NCBI GenBank assembly: GCA_945788205.1
Contig: CALZLE010000496.1
Location: forward strand, 1 to 10,145
Source of the DNA: an uncultured Desulfuromonadales bacterium
GTDB lineage: Bacteria > Desulfobacterota > Desulfuromonadia > Desulfuromonadales > Geopsychrobacteraceae
Reading direction: 5' to 3'
DNA: 10,145 nucleotides
Made by a program: the position numbers and the translations under genes. How positions within the stretch are numbered: position 1 is the stretch's first letter; the number at the start of each line of letters is the position of its first letter. The notes beneath the pieces are model-generated. The model was given only the letters and a program-made list of their open reading frames with translations. It ran no database searches and was not told the DNA's origin. Positions 1-7,562 of this stretch are shown piece by piece.

Positions 1-275
1 ATTAGGTCGGATTCAGTTGCTATGATTTTATGTAACTGCTCACGGGTCAGGTTGGCCATCTCCGCTTCATTTATGGCATTGAATTTGGCCAGCTTGTCTG
101 CTCCCATGCTCAGCGCGACCATATTCAGTACCGATGAATCGACCGTCGGCATGACGTGCAAAACATGGACTTGCGCGTGGAATTTACAGCCCAACTCCAA
201 AGCGTAGCGGATAACATTGGACGATTCCTTGCTCATGTCTTTGGCGACCAGAATCGTTTTTATATCGATACTCAT
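1..275 (-). CDS. Universal stress protein (UspA family), N-terminal 91 residues, 3' end outside window
   Basis: The reading frame starts at ATG 275-273 and runs off the window at position 1, giving 91 codons. The protein begins MSIDIKTILVAKDMS, the usual first beta strand of the Usp alpha/beta fold, followed by an amphipathic helix (SSNVIRYALELG) and a second strand (AQVHVLHVMP). These match the N-terminal half of UspA-like cytoplasmic proteins, typically 140-160 residues long. The ATP-binding G-2x-G-9x-G motif, if present, would lie in the missing C-terminal half, so nucleotide binding cannot be judged. The start is well supported: a perfect AGGAGG (286-281) lies 5 nt upstream. The gene follows the TRAP permease by 93 nt on the same strand. 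Usp genes often sit beside TRAP transporter genes (in Halomonas elongata the Usp TeaD is encoded with the ectoine TRAP transporter TeaABC), so a role in regulating the transporter is plausible but inferred. Confidence 0.85.
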   Translation of the reverse strand, partial: MSIDIKTILVAKDMSKESSNVIRYALELGCKFHAQVHVLHVMPTVDSSVLNMVALSMGADKLAKFNAINEAEMANLTREQLHKIIATESDL

Positions 276-280
276 AACTA

Positions 281-324
281 CCTCCTGCCAGGCAACTCAT
301 AAAGTGAGATGATTACACCTTCAA
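281..324 (-). promoter_or_regulatory. Possible sigma-70 promoter and Shine-Dalgarno for the Usp gene
   Basis: On the minus strand TTGAAG (324-319) and TATGAG (301-296) are separated by 17 bp. Each matches the -35/-10 consensus at four of six positions. The predicted start would fall just upstream of the AGGAGG at 286-281, leaving a short leader. The match is weak, and the gene could equally be read through from the permease, since no terminator is visible between 276 and 368. Confidence 0.25.
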
Positions 325-368
325 GTATATCACTCAAGACTGTCTGGTGTTTGGACGGAACTCTCTAT

Positions 369-2960
369 TTATGCTGTAGCGACCGCACCTTCCTGTTTCT
401 TTCTTCTGCGGGATTGGAGCAGCCAGATGAAAGCATAAAGAGCAGTCGCAGGAATATACATCAATTCCTTAGGCAGTCGATGAGTGGGAACCTGAATGTT
501 CAGGATTTCCTGGTCGAAGTCTATCCCCGCTTTCTCTGCCGCACTGGAGAAGACAACATTATCAATAAGTATCTTGCCTTCTTCCTCACGGGTTTCGATA
601 CCAACACCGGCTAATCTCTCGGCACCTGTCGCTTCATCCCCAACTGTTAACATGATAGTTTTTGTAAATTCTTTCCCGCTCATCTTTTCACCCTTGAGCA
701 TAATCCGTAGTGAAGAGCCGGGATCCATATCAGCGACCCAGGTTTCAAGTTGCGCCGGGGGCTCCTCATGCAAGGGCGGAAAAATCTTATCCCAGACAAT
801 TCCTGGCCGGAAGAGGATCAGCGCGACCAGTAACAAGGCAGCGGTTTCCCATATCCGGCTTTTGACCAGGAAGTAACCCTGGGTCCCGGCGGCAAAGGCG
901 AGCATCGCGAAGATGGCCCCGACCACCACCAGCACCAGGTGATACCAGTGGTCAATGCCGATCATCAGCAGTTGGGTGTTGAAGATAAACATAAAGGGCA
1001 ATACCGCGGTGCGGATATCGTAGATAAACCCCTGTATTCCTGTTCGGATCGGATCACCGCCCGATATCCCGGCAGCCGCAAAGGCCGCCAGTCCAACCGG
1101 CGGGGTATCATCCGCCAGGATGCCGAAATAGAAGACGAACAGGTGTGCGGCAATCAGTGGAACGATCAGGCCATTCTGAGCCGCGAGATTAACGATAACC
1201 GGGGCCATCAGGGTGGAAACAACAATATAGTTCGCCGTCGTCGGTAGCCCCATGCCGAGAATCAGGCTGATGATCGCGGTGAACAGCAGGATCAGCATCA
1301 GATTGCCACCGGAAATAAACTCGACGAACTCGGTCATAACCAGACCGATACCGGTCAAGGTTACGGTCCCAACGACGATACCGGCCGCGGCAGTGGCAAC
1401 GCCGATTCCGATCATATTCCGGGCGCCGGAAACGCTGCCGTTAATCAGATCAACAATGCCTTCCCGAAAGGAAAAGCCCTCCTGGCCCTGCATCTTACGG
1501 AAAAACCCTTTGATTGGTCGCTGGGTCAGCAGAATGAAAATCATCAGCACTGTCGCCCAGTAAGCTGCCAGCGCTGGAGAGAGGCGCTCCACAACCAGAC
1601 ACCACATCAACACCACGACTGGCAGCAGGAAATAATACCCTGCTTGCGCTGTTTTGCCGAGATGTGGCAGCTCTTTGATCTCAGTCGTTTGTTCCAGTTC
1701 TGGAACCTTGCAGGCAAACCAGAGCAGGAACATGTAGGCAGCCGCCAGCAACACTGAAACGATATAGATCGTCGCTCCACCGCCAACCACTTTTATCCAG
1801 CCCAATCCGTAATAGGTCACCCCACCAAGAATGATCATGAAGAGAAAACCGAAGACAGCCGTCAGCATCCGCTGGGCAACCGTTTTGGTAACCGTTTTCT
1901 GCATTCCTTCCAGCCCGAGCTTACAGGCTTCAAGGTGAACGATGTAGACCAGTGCGATATAAGAGATAACCGCAGGCAGAAAGGCATGCTTGATAACTTC
2001 AATATAGGTGATACCAACATACTCAACCATCAGGAAGGCGGCGGCCCCCATAACCGGCGGCATCAACTGACCATTGGTCGAGCAGGCAACCTCGATCGCT
2101 CCCGCTTTTTCCGGTTTGAAGCCCACTTTTTTCATCAACGGAATGGTAAAGGTTCCGGTGGTAACAACATTGGCAATCGATGAGCCGGAAACCAGGCCGG
2201 TCAGGCCGGAAGAGACAACCGCTGCTTTTGCTGGGCCACCCTTCATATGTCCAAGTGCAGCAAAAGCGGTGCGGATAAAGTAGTTTCCTGCCCCCGCCGC
2301 TTCGAGCATTGCGCCGAACAGCACGAACATGAAGACCATCCCTGTCGAAACACCCAGCGCGACACCGAAGACCCCTTCGGTTCCCAACCAGTAATGGGAC
2401 ATCCCTTTAGAAAGGCTGGCCCCTTTGTGGGCAATAACATCCGGCATCCACTGGCCACCGAAGGTGTAGGTGCAGAAAACTGTCGCCACGATCATCAGTG
2501 GAGGACCCAGGGCACGGCGGGTCGCTTCAAGTAAAAGGATCAGACCGACAACTGAAATGATCAGGTCAAGCTGGGTTGGCATGCCAGGACGATCAGCAAG
2601 TTGGACATAGAAAATATAAAGATAGGCCGAGCAGAAAGCACCGATCAGGCCCAACGCCCAATCCTGTACGGGAATGTATTTCGTCGGCGATTTTTTAAAG
2701 GTCGGGAATGCAGTAAAAGACAGAAAAATTGCAAAAGCCAGATGAATGGCTCGTGCTTCCGTATCATTGAGAACAAAGAAATTAAACAAAAAGGGCAGCG
2801 GTGACGCATACCAAAGTTGAAATATTGTCCAGATGAGCGGGACAAAAAAGAGAACTTTCTTTGGAAATGCTCCGGTCGGATTACGTGCACCGGATTCCGT
2901 TTCGGCAATCATCTCCTGGAGTTCTTCTTCTGTCTTGACTGTCTCTTGTGCTTCGGTCAT
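369..2960 (-). CDS. TRAP transporter fused permease (DctQ-DctM, 4TM/12TM) of the TAXI type with C-terminal extracytoplasmic domain
   Basis: This 863-residue inner-membrane protein is the permease of a TAXI-type TRAP transporter, which uses an ion gradient to import a solute delivered by the periplasmic binding protein. A cytoplasmic N-terminus (about 1-33) is followed by the small-subunit-like helices (about 34-150), then the large DctM-like subunit (about 195-700). The DctM signatures include SGSSIANVVTTGTFTIPLMKK near 258-278, NGQLMPPVMGAA near 296-307 and GMGLPTTANYIVVS near 569-582. ADDTPPVGLAAFAAAGISGG (616-635) is also typical. After a helix near 705-720 there is a soluble segment (about 725-830) resembling DUF3394. 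It contains a PDZ-like stretch (VVFSSAAEKAGIDFDQEILN, 802-821), then a last hydrophobic helix (832-849) and a basic tail. The fused architecture is the norm for TAXI systems. The start is supported by AAGGA (2973-2969) 8 nt upstream. The gene lies 154 nt after the binding-protein gene, beyond a terminator-like hairpin. The substrate cannot be read from the sequence. Confidence 0.95.
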   Translation of the reverse strand: MTEAQETVKTEEELQEMIAETESGARNPTGAFPKKVLFFVPLIWTIFQLWYASPLPFLFNFFVLNDTEARAIHLAFAIFLSFTAFPTFKKSPTKYIPVQDWALGLIGAFCSAYLYIFYVQLADRPGMPTQLDLIISVVGLILLLEATRRALGPPLMIVATVFCTYTFGGQWMPDVIAHKGASLSKGMSHYWLGTEGVFGVALGVSTGMVFMFVLFGAMLEAAGAGNYFIRTAFAALGHMKGGPAKAAVVSSGLTGLVSGSSIANVVTTGTFTIPLMKKVGFKPEKAGAIEVACSTNGQLMPPVMGAAAFLMVEYVGITYIEVIKHAFLPAVISYIALVYIVHLEACKLGLEGMQKTVTKTVAQRMLTAVFGFLFMIILGGVTYYGLGWIKVVGGGATIYIVSVLLAAAYMFLLWFACKVPELEQTTEIKELPHLGKTAQAGYYFLLPVVVLMWCLVVERLSPALAAYWATVLMIFILLTQRPIKGFFRKMQGQEGFSFREGIVDLINGSVSGARNMIGIGVATAAAGIVVGTVTLTGIGLVMTEFVEFISGGNLMLILLFTAIISLILGMGLPTTANYIVVSTLMAPVIVNLAAQNGLIVPLIAAHLFVFYFGILADDTPPVGLAAFAAAGISGGDPIRTGIQGFIYDIRTAVLPFMFIFNTQLLMIGIDHWYHLVLVVVGAIFAMLAFAAGTQGYFLVKSRIWETAALLLVALILFRPGIVWDKIFPPLHEEPPAQLETWVADMDPGSSLRIMLKGEKMSGKEFTKTIMLTVGDEATGAERLAGVGIETREEEGKILIDNVVFSSAAEKAGIDFDQEILNIQVPTHRLPKELMYIPATALYAFIWLLQSRRRKKQEGAVATA

Positions 2961-3019
2961 GGCAATAGTCCTTCACCTTGACGAATGGCAGACGACCCAT
3001 TCGATAAATATACCCAAGG

Positions 3020-3046
3020 GGTGATATCCGTAACCGTAAAATCACC
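3020..3046. repeat. Inverted repeat GGTGAT / ATCACC in the permease leader
   Basis: GGTGAT (3020-3025) and ATCACC (3041-3046) form a perfect 6-bp inverted repeat with a 15-nt centre. It lies between the terminator-like hairpin and the permease start. It could be an operator or a small RNA stem; nothing in the sequence decides this, and it may be chance. Confidence 0.3.
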
Positions 3047-3060
3047 GTTGGGGCCGCAGG

Positions 3061-3095
3061 AAAAAAAATGCACCGCGAGGGCGGTGCATTTTTTT
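3061..3095 (-). terminator. Bidirectional terminator-like hairpin between TAXI protein and permease genes
   Basis: ATGCACCGC (3068-3076) and GCGGTGCAT (3081-3089) form a perfect stem around the loop GAGG. The stem is flanked by an A-run on one side and a T-run on the other, so the full symmetric unit spans 3062-3095. On the minus strand this is a GC-rich hairpin followed by eight Us, a textbook intrinsic terminator. It begins about 20 nt after the binding-protein stop codon. Because the permease gene follows on the same strand, it probably works as a partial terminator, giving more binding protein than permease. Alternatively the permease has its own promoter within 2961-3060. Confidence 0.85.
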
Positions 3096-3114
3096 CTAGC
3101 ATGACAACATAGAC

Positions 3115-4092
3115 TTACATCAACCCTGCTTCTTTGTAATACTTGACAGCACCATCATGCAGAGGTGCGGAGAGACCATCTTTGACCATCTCTTCTTTCT
3201 TCAGGTTGGCGAATGCCGGGTGTAGCTTCTTGAAGTCATCGAAGTTCTCAAAAACAGCCTTGACAACATTGTAGATGACATCAGCAGGAACCTTGGCAGA
3301 GGAAACAAAAGTTGCTCCAACACCGAAAGTGTTGGTGTCAGTTTCGGTGCCGCGGTACATGCCACCAGGAATAGTCGCTGTCCGATAATAATCGTTAGCG
3401 GCAACCAGCTTGTCGATTGCTGGACCGGTAACGTTAACCATAACGGAATCACAAGTCGTGGTTGCTTCTTTGATTGAGCCACTTGGATGGCCAACGGTGA
3501 AGACCATGGCGTCAACTTTGTTGTCGCACAGAGCTTTGGACTGCTCGGCAGATTTCAGCTCGGAAGCAAGTTTGAAATCTGCTTTCGTCCAACCCATAGC
3601 GGCCATGGCGATTTCCATCGTGCCGCGCTGACCGGAACCTGGGTTACCAATATTTACACGCTTACCTTTAAGGTCTTGGAAGTTCTTGATACCGGAATCT
3701 TTACGGGCAACAACAGTGAAGGGCTCAGGATGTACAGAGAAAACAGCGCGCAGGTCTTTGTTGGGACCTTGCTTTTCGAACTTGCTGGTTCCGTTATAGG
3801 CATGATACTGCCAGTCAGACTGAGCAACGCCCATGTCCAGCTCGCCAGCTGCGATGGTGTTCAGGTTGTAAACAGAACCGCCAGTACTTTCAACCGAGCA
3901 GCGGATGCCGTGCATTTTTTTCGTTTTGTTGACCAAGCGGCAGATCGCACCACCAGTTGGGTAATAAACACCGGTAACACCGCCGGTGCCGATTGTAACG
4001 AACTGGTTTGCTGCTTGGACATCAGTCACCATGACCGATGAAAAGCTTAGTGCAACAGCTAAGGACAACATGAATACGAAATACTTTTTCAT
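3115..4092 (-). CDS. TAXI-family TRAP transporter solute-binding protein
   Basis: This 325-residue protein is the periplasmic substrate-binding component of the TAXI-TRAP importer whose fused permease follows. It starts with a classical Sec signal peptide (MKK, a hydrophobic core at about 4-20, and a predicted VQA cleavage site after residue 27). The mature part opens with FVTIGTGGVTGVYYPTGG (31-48), the diagnostic glycine-rich N-terminal segment of the TAXI family. Other family features are STGGSVYNLNTIAAGELDMGVAQ, the DLKGKRVNIGNPGSGQRGT lobe-2 segment and the VDAMVFTVGHPSG segment. The length is normal for the family. GAGGAGG (4107-4101) lies 8 nt upstream of the ATG. Characterised TAXI proteins bind glutamate or glutamine (Thermus) and related dicarboxylates, so an acidic amino acid or dicarboxylate ligand is a reasonable guess, not a demonstrated one. 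A sigma-54-type promoter lies 70-85 nt upstream of the ATG. Confidence 0.95.
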   Translation of the reverse strand: MKKYFVFMLSLAVALSFSSVMVTDVQAANQFVTIGTGGVTGVYYPTGGAICRLVNKTKKMHGIRCSVESTGGSVYNLNTIAAGELDMGVAQSDWQYHAYNGTSKFEKQGPNKDLRAVFSVHPEPFTVVARKDSGIKNFQDLKGKRVNIGNPGSGQRGTMEIAMAAMGWTKADFKLASELKSAEQSKALCDNKVDAMVFTVGHPSGSIKEATTTCDSVMVNVTGPAIDKLVAANDYYRTATIPGGMYRGTETDTNTFGVGATFVSSAKVPADVIYNVVKAVFENFDDFKKLHPAFANLKKEEMVKDGLSAPLHDGAVKYYKEAGLM

Positions 4093-4115
4093 TGCTAACT
4101 CCTCCTCAAAATAAA

Positions 4116-4140
4116 TGGGTCCTGCCCACCCAGTGTGGGT
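4116..4140. repeat. Tripartite TGGGT-ACCCA-TGGGT element in the TAXI gene leader
   Basis: On the plus strand TGGGT (4116-4120), ACCCA (4128-4132) and TGGGT (4136-4140) alternate with gaps of 7 and 3 nt. In the mRNA, which is the minus strand, the middle block can pair with either neighbour, giving two mutually exclusive short stems between the predicted transcription start and the Shine-Dalgarno. The stems are only 5 bp long, so a regulatory role is speculative. Confidence 0.3.
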
Positions 4141-4162
4141 TTAAGGTTTAGGCTATATGTTA

Positions 4163-4177
4163 GCAAAGAGAATACCA
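4163..4177 (-). promoter_or_regulatory. Sigma-54 (-24/-12) promoter for the TAXI-TRAP genes
   Basis: On the minus strand TGGTATTCTCTTTGCT (4177-4162) fits the sigma-54 promoter pattern TGGCACG-N4-TTGCW. The invariant GG (4176-4175) and GC (4164-4163) are separated by exactly 10 nt, and the TTGC block is intact. The mismatches are in the less conserved part of the -24 element. Transcription would begin near 4151, giving a leader of about 58 nt before the TAXI start codon. The adjacent upstream gene encodes an NtrC-type activator with an intact GAFTGA loop, which makes a functional sigma-54 promoter here much more likely. Confidence 0.7.
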
Positions 4178-4260
4178 GTTGCAATGGACTCCACTTAAAT
4201 AGCTGGATAGAAAGCTGTTTTGAAATGGTATGCAAGGTTGTTCCTGGCTGGAATGCCTAT

Positions 4261-4336
4261 AACCAAGAGAGGAGGGTGTTCTAATGTTCCTCCAATTTCT
4301 TAATGGTTTTAGGTGTTTGTCCCATCTTTCTTGGTT
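4261..4336. promoter_or_regulatory. Candidate upstream activator sites: inverted repeat AACCAAGA ... TCTTGGTT
   Basis: AACCAAGA (4261-4268) and TCTTGGTT (4329-4336) are perfect reverse complements 68 nt apart, roughly 110-185 nt upstream of the predicted sigma-54 start site. That is the usual distance for enhancer sites of NtrC-type regulators. A shorter palindrome TTCC-N5-GGAA lies at 4241-4253, and GGAGG/CCTCC at 4271-4293. A loose IHF-like core (CAA-N4-TTA) lies at 4293-4302. Which of these the regulator binds cannot be told from one locus. Confidence 0.35.
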
Positions 4337-4340
4337 GGGA

Positions 4341-4360
4341 GGTATAGCTAGAGTTATACC
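4341..4360 (-). terminator. Weak stem-loop just after the response regulator gene
   Basis: GGTATA (4341-4346) and TATACC (4355-4360) form a 6-bp stem, extendable by one G-U and one G-C pair, that begins 4 nt after the regulator stop codon. There is no U-run after it on the minus strand, so it may only weakly separate the regulator transcript from the TAXI promoter region. Confidence 0.3.
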
Positions 4361-4363
4361 CCT

Positions 4364-5776
4364 TCAGGGTTGTTTTTGATTCAGCCGTTTGTTGAGTCCC
4401 GGTTGTGAGATTCCGAGCAGCCTCGCAGCGATACTTTGATTCCCTGCAGAGCGTTGCATTGCTTCGTCGACCAGCAATTGGCCTGCTTGTTGTATCGTTG
4501 GCAGTTCGGTCAGTGTGGCAAATGGATTTTCAGTGGTCGGTGGGTTTTCGACAGTTGTCTGCCGGGCTGGCGCCCCGGTTCGTTGCAGAAAGCTCTGCAT
4601 CGATAACGTTTTAGAGTTGTGCAGACTGACGGCATCGTAAACCATTGCCGCAAGTTCGCGGACATTGCCGGGAAAGCTGTAAGTCGATAGCAATACGGGC
4701 AACTCTTTTGGGGGGGTCGGCTTCTTTTTGCTGAGTTTGGTGGACGCTTCAGCCAGAAAATGATCAAGCAGCAGCGGGATATCCTCTTTTCGTTCGCGCA
4801 GCGGTGGCAGGTGGACCTGGTGCGAAATCAGCCGGTAGTAAAGGTCCCGGCGGAATTCACCACGGGTCATTTTTTCTTCCAGATCGGCGTGAGTCGCGAC
4901 AATAATCCGGGCGCTCATCTGTCTGGACTGATCGCTGCCAAGCGGGTAATACTCGCCATCTTGCAGCAGGCGCAGCAACTTGACCTGCGACGCGGCGCTG
5001 AGATCGCCGATTTCATCGAGGAACAAAGTCCCTTTTGCTGCTGATTCGATCATCCCTTTGCGGGCGGTGTCTGCCCCCGTAAAGGCGCCGCGGACATGGC
5101 CGAACAGGGTGTCAGCAAAGACACTGTCATCCAGCCCGGCGACGTTAACTGTAACCAGCGGGCTTTTGCTTCGGCTAAGAGTATGAATTGCCTGAGCGAT
5201 CAGCTCTTTGCCAACCCCACTTTCACCGGTGATCAAAATTGGTTGGGAACTGGGTGCGACAGCTTCAATATATTGAAACCTGGCGCGCATGGCTGGGTTT
5301 TTCGTCACGATCGGAGCGAAAGCCTCGGGGTTGTCGAGCCGCTCACGAAAGAAGCGGCTGTGGATGGCGCGGTTTTCCAGCTCCAGTTCGGTCATTTTGA
5401 TCGCCCGGCGGACCCCGTCGACCAGTCGCTCTTCTTCGACGGTTTTGACAAAATAATCGAATGCCCCCAAACGCATGCAGTTGACTGCAGTCTCTATTTG
5501 ATTCATGCCGCTAAGGATAATGACTCTGACCTGCGGAAAGTCGGTCACGATGATGTTCAGTAGGTCCTCTCCGGAGAGGTGTGGCATGGTCAAGTCGAGC
5601 AGAACCAATCCGATATCGTTTTTCTCCAGAATTGAGACAACCTCTCTACTGTCGTTGCATTGCAGCAGGTTGGTGATTGCTCCCGGGCCCTCCAGAGTCA
5701 GACTTAAACTGTGCAACCAGGGGAGTTCGTCGTCGACCAGCAAAACACCAAAACTTGGGGAAAGAGACTTCTCCAT
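4364..5776 (-). CDS. Sigma-54-dependent response regulator, NtrC/DctD type (REC-AAA+-Fis HTH)
   Basis: This 470-residue cytoplasmic transcription activator has the three classical domains. The receiver domain (about 9-128) has the acidic pair D15/D16, phosphoacceptor D61 (LVLLDLTMP), S89 and K111. The AAA+ domain (about 155-395) has Walker A GESGVGKE (184-191), the sigma-54-contacting GAFTGA loop (230-235), Walker B GTLFLDE (249-255) and the FRRDLYYRL and LPPLRERKEDIP motifs. The C-terminal Fis-type helix-turn-helix (about 420-470) ends NQSIAARLLGISQPGLNKRL. All residues needed for phosphorylation-controlled ATP-driven open-complex formation are present. The start codon directly follows the kinase stop codon with no gap, and its Shine-Dalgarno (GAGGAG) lies inside the kinase gene, so translation is probably coupled. 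The obvious target is the -24/-12 promoter of the adjoining TAXI-TRAP genes. The regulator may also control other promoters. Confidence 0.96.
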   Translation of the reverse strand: MEKSLSPSFGVLLVDDELPWLHSLSLTLEGPGAITNLLQCNDSREVVSILEKNDIGLVLLDLTMPHLSGEDLLNIIVTDFPQVRVIILSGMNQIETAVNCMRLGAFDYFVKTVEEERLVDGVRRAIKMTELELENRAIHSRFFRERLDNPEAFAPIVTKNPAMRARFQYIEAVAPSSQPILITGESGVGKELIAQAIHTLSRSKSPLVTVNVAGLDDSVFADTLFGHVRGAFTGADTARKGMIESAAKGTLFLDEIGDLSAASQVKLLRLLQDGEYYPLGSDQSRQMSARIIVATHADLEEKMTRGEFRRDLYYRLISHQVHLPPLRERKEDIPLLLDHFLAEASTKLSKKKPTPPKELPVLLSTYSFPGNVRELAAMVYDAVSLHNSKTLSMQSFLQRTGAPARQTTVENPPTTENPFATLTELPTIQQAGQLLVDEAMQRSAGNQSIAARLLGISQPGLNKRLNQKQP

Positions 5777-7537
5777 TTACTGCTCCTCGTAAATTGGTAA
5801 ATACATGTGCACTTGCATTCCTCTGTCAGGTTGCGAAGAAAACTCAAGCCGCCCCTGGTGGTCTTTGACGATGCCGTCGGAAATTGACAGCCCGAGTCCA
5901 GTCCCGCCGGTTTCTCGTTTGGTGGTAAAGAATGGATCGGTGATCCGGGCCAGGGTCTCTTCATCCAGACCGCAACCTTCGTCCTCAAGGTCCATAACGA
6001 CCATCAGACCATCTTCCGAGACGTAGGTTTTAACTTTAATCGCCTGATTGGTCGAGGTGAGCGCCTGGCAGGCATTGAGAATCAGATTGACGACAACCTG
6101 CTCAATACGATGTCCATTGCCACGGAAGTCCGGCAGGTCGGGCGCATACTCGGCGCTGAAGTTGGCAGTTGCCTTATGCAGGGTGTTGCCGACCAGTCGC
6201 AGCGCAGAGGTGATGACTTTGTTCAGTTCGACTTTGTCGTTTAGGCCTGAGTCGTCGCGTCGGGCGAAATCCTTTAACTCTTCAACGGTTCTTTTGATCC
6301 GGTTCGAGCTTTCAAGCATTTCCTGCAGCATGTTTGGTATCTCTTTGCGCATGCGCGAATAGTTAAACCAGCCAAGCTGAAAATCACCATTTTCCTTAAA
6401 GTGTTTTTCCAGCAGCGGTTCAATATCAGAATAGGTTTTTTTGAGCTGCGGCAGACTCAGCTGGATCAAGCCGTTCGGATTGTTAATTTCGTGGGCAACA
6501 CCAGAGACCAGAATGCCGAGCGAGGTCATTTTGTCGGCATGCAGTAATTGTTTCTGGCGGACTTGTAGCTCTTTTGCTGCCCGTTTTCTCTCGGCAACTT
6601 CCCGTTCCAGTTCGGTTGTTCGTAAGGCAACCTGTTTGCGGAGTGTCCTCGACCAGAGGACGAAAATAAGCAGTACCAGCAACAGGGGGCCGAGAACCAG
6701 AGAACCGTAGCGAATGATGTTTGCCCAGGGGACACCGTCGTTTGGCTGGAGGACGCCGAGCCACTTGTCATGAATCCGGCGATATTCTCCCGATTTTTTG
6801 AGCAGCGACAAGCCTTCGTCAAACTGAGCCAGCAGGGCGTGGTTCCCTTTTTTAACGGCGAACCCGTAATCCTGAGCGACCAGCGGCCGGGCAATCGGCT
6901 GTATATTGTCCAGGCCCGACTCGCTGAGCAGATATTCACCGGGCAATTTGGCGACCAGAGCGCAATCGTGTCGGCCGGTTGCCAGCAGGTTGAGCGCATC
7001 AGCTAGAGTCTGCACCATGAAAAGGTCGGCCGCGATTTCATTTTCAAGCATGAAATCGTGCATGACGCTCCCTTTCATGACGATGACCTCACGGCCAGCC
7101 AAATCGGCGACAGTTTGTATTTCGGTGTTGTTTTTCCGCACCCAGATCGCTTGATGAACTTTGGCATGAGGCGTCGAAAAGTTCACCTCATCAAGGCGCT
7201 CTTCGGTGTGCGCCATGCCCATCAGGATGTCGACATCGCCCTTTTCGAGTGCCTGCCGAACCTCCCCCCAAGTTGCGAGCTGAATATTGATCTCCATTCC
7301 CATGACTCGGGCGATTGCCTGGCTCAGTTCAATGTTGTAGCCGGTTGGCAGCCCGTCTTGATCGAGATATTCGTAGGGTGGGTAGTTATGGTCGCCGGCG
7401 ATTTTGATAACCCTGTTCAGGTCGTTCAGTTCTTCTTCTGCGAAGCTGGGCGCGCAGAAAAGGCTGACGACAAAGAACAGGATCAGTACTGCAGGGACAA
7501 GTCTATGCAAAGCTTTAAGTCCGGTTAGCGGCATCAT
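5777..7537 (-). CDS. Sensor histidine kinase with periplasmic solute-binding (SBP_bac_3) domain
   Basis: This 586-residue inner-membrane kinase is the partner of the downstream regulator. It has an N-terminal signal/anchor (about 12-33, ending PSFA), then a periplasmic family-3 binding-protein domain (about 40-265). This domain includes YPPYEYLDQDGLPTGYNIEL, the region that lines the ligand cleft in polar amino acid-binding proteins. One transmembrane helix follows (about 275-295), then a charged coiled coil (297-330). The HisKA dimerisation domain has the phosphorylated H349 (GVAHEINNPNG). The ATPase domain has an N box (RIEQVVVNLILNACQAL, with N484 and N488), G1 DEGCGL (519-524), F box FFTTK (536-540) and G2 GGTGLGLS (544-551). 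It is a complete DctB/NtrB-class kinase that senses its ligand directly. The start has two consecutive Met codons and no clear Shine-Dalgarno; the encoded signal sequence supports it. The ligand is unknown; a polar amino acid or related compound is the family expectation. Confidence 0.95.
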   Translation of the reverse strand: MMPLTGLKALHRLVPAVLILFFVVSLFCAPSFAEEELNDLNRVIKIAGDHNYPPYEYLDQDGLPTGYNIELSQAIARVMGMEINIQLATWGEVRQALEKGDVDILMGMAHTEERLDEVNFSTPHAKVHQAIWVRKNNTEIQTVADLAGREVIVMKGSVMHDFMLENEIAADLFMVQTLADALNLLATGRHDCALVAKLPGEYLLSESGLDNIQPIARPLVAQDYGFAVKKGNHALLAQFDEGLSLLKKSGEYRRIHDKWLGVLQPNDGVPWANIIRYGSLVLGPLLLVLLIFVLWSRTLRKQVALRTTELEREVAERKRAAKELQVRQKQLLHADKMTSLGILVSGVAHEINNPNGLIQLSLPQLKKTYSDIEPLLEKHFKENGDFQLGWFNYSRMRKEIPNMLQEMLESSNRIKRTVEELKDFARRDDSGLNDKVELNKVITSALRLVGNTLHKATANFSAEYAPDLPDFRGNGHRIEQVVVNLILNACQALTSTNQAIKVKTYVSEDGLMVVMDLEDEGCGLDEETLARITDPFFTTKRETGGTGLGLSISDGIVKDHQGRLEFSSQPDRGMQVHMYLPIYEEQ

Positions 7538-7562
7538 GTGTATTTAACAGAAGAAAAGGGGC

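Noticed and set aside
3487..4041. 184-codon open frame on the plus strand
   Set aside because: It lies wholly antisense to the clearly coding TAXI gene, and its protein has no recognisable domain; it is a shadow frame.
4232..4244. Second sigma-54-like site in the TAXI upstream region
   Set aside because: The GG and GC elements are separated by 9 nt instead of 10, a spacing that sigma-54 does not tolerate.
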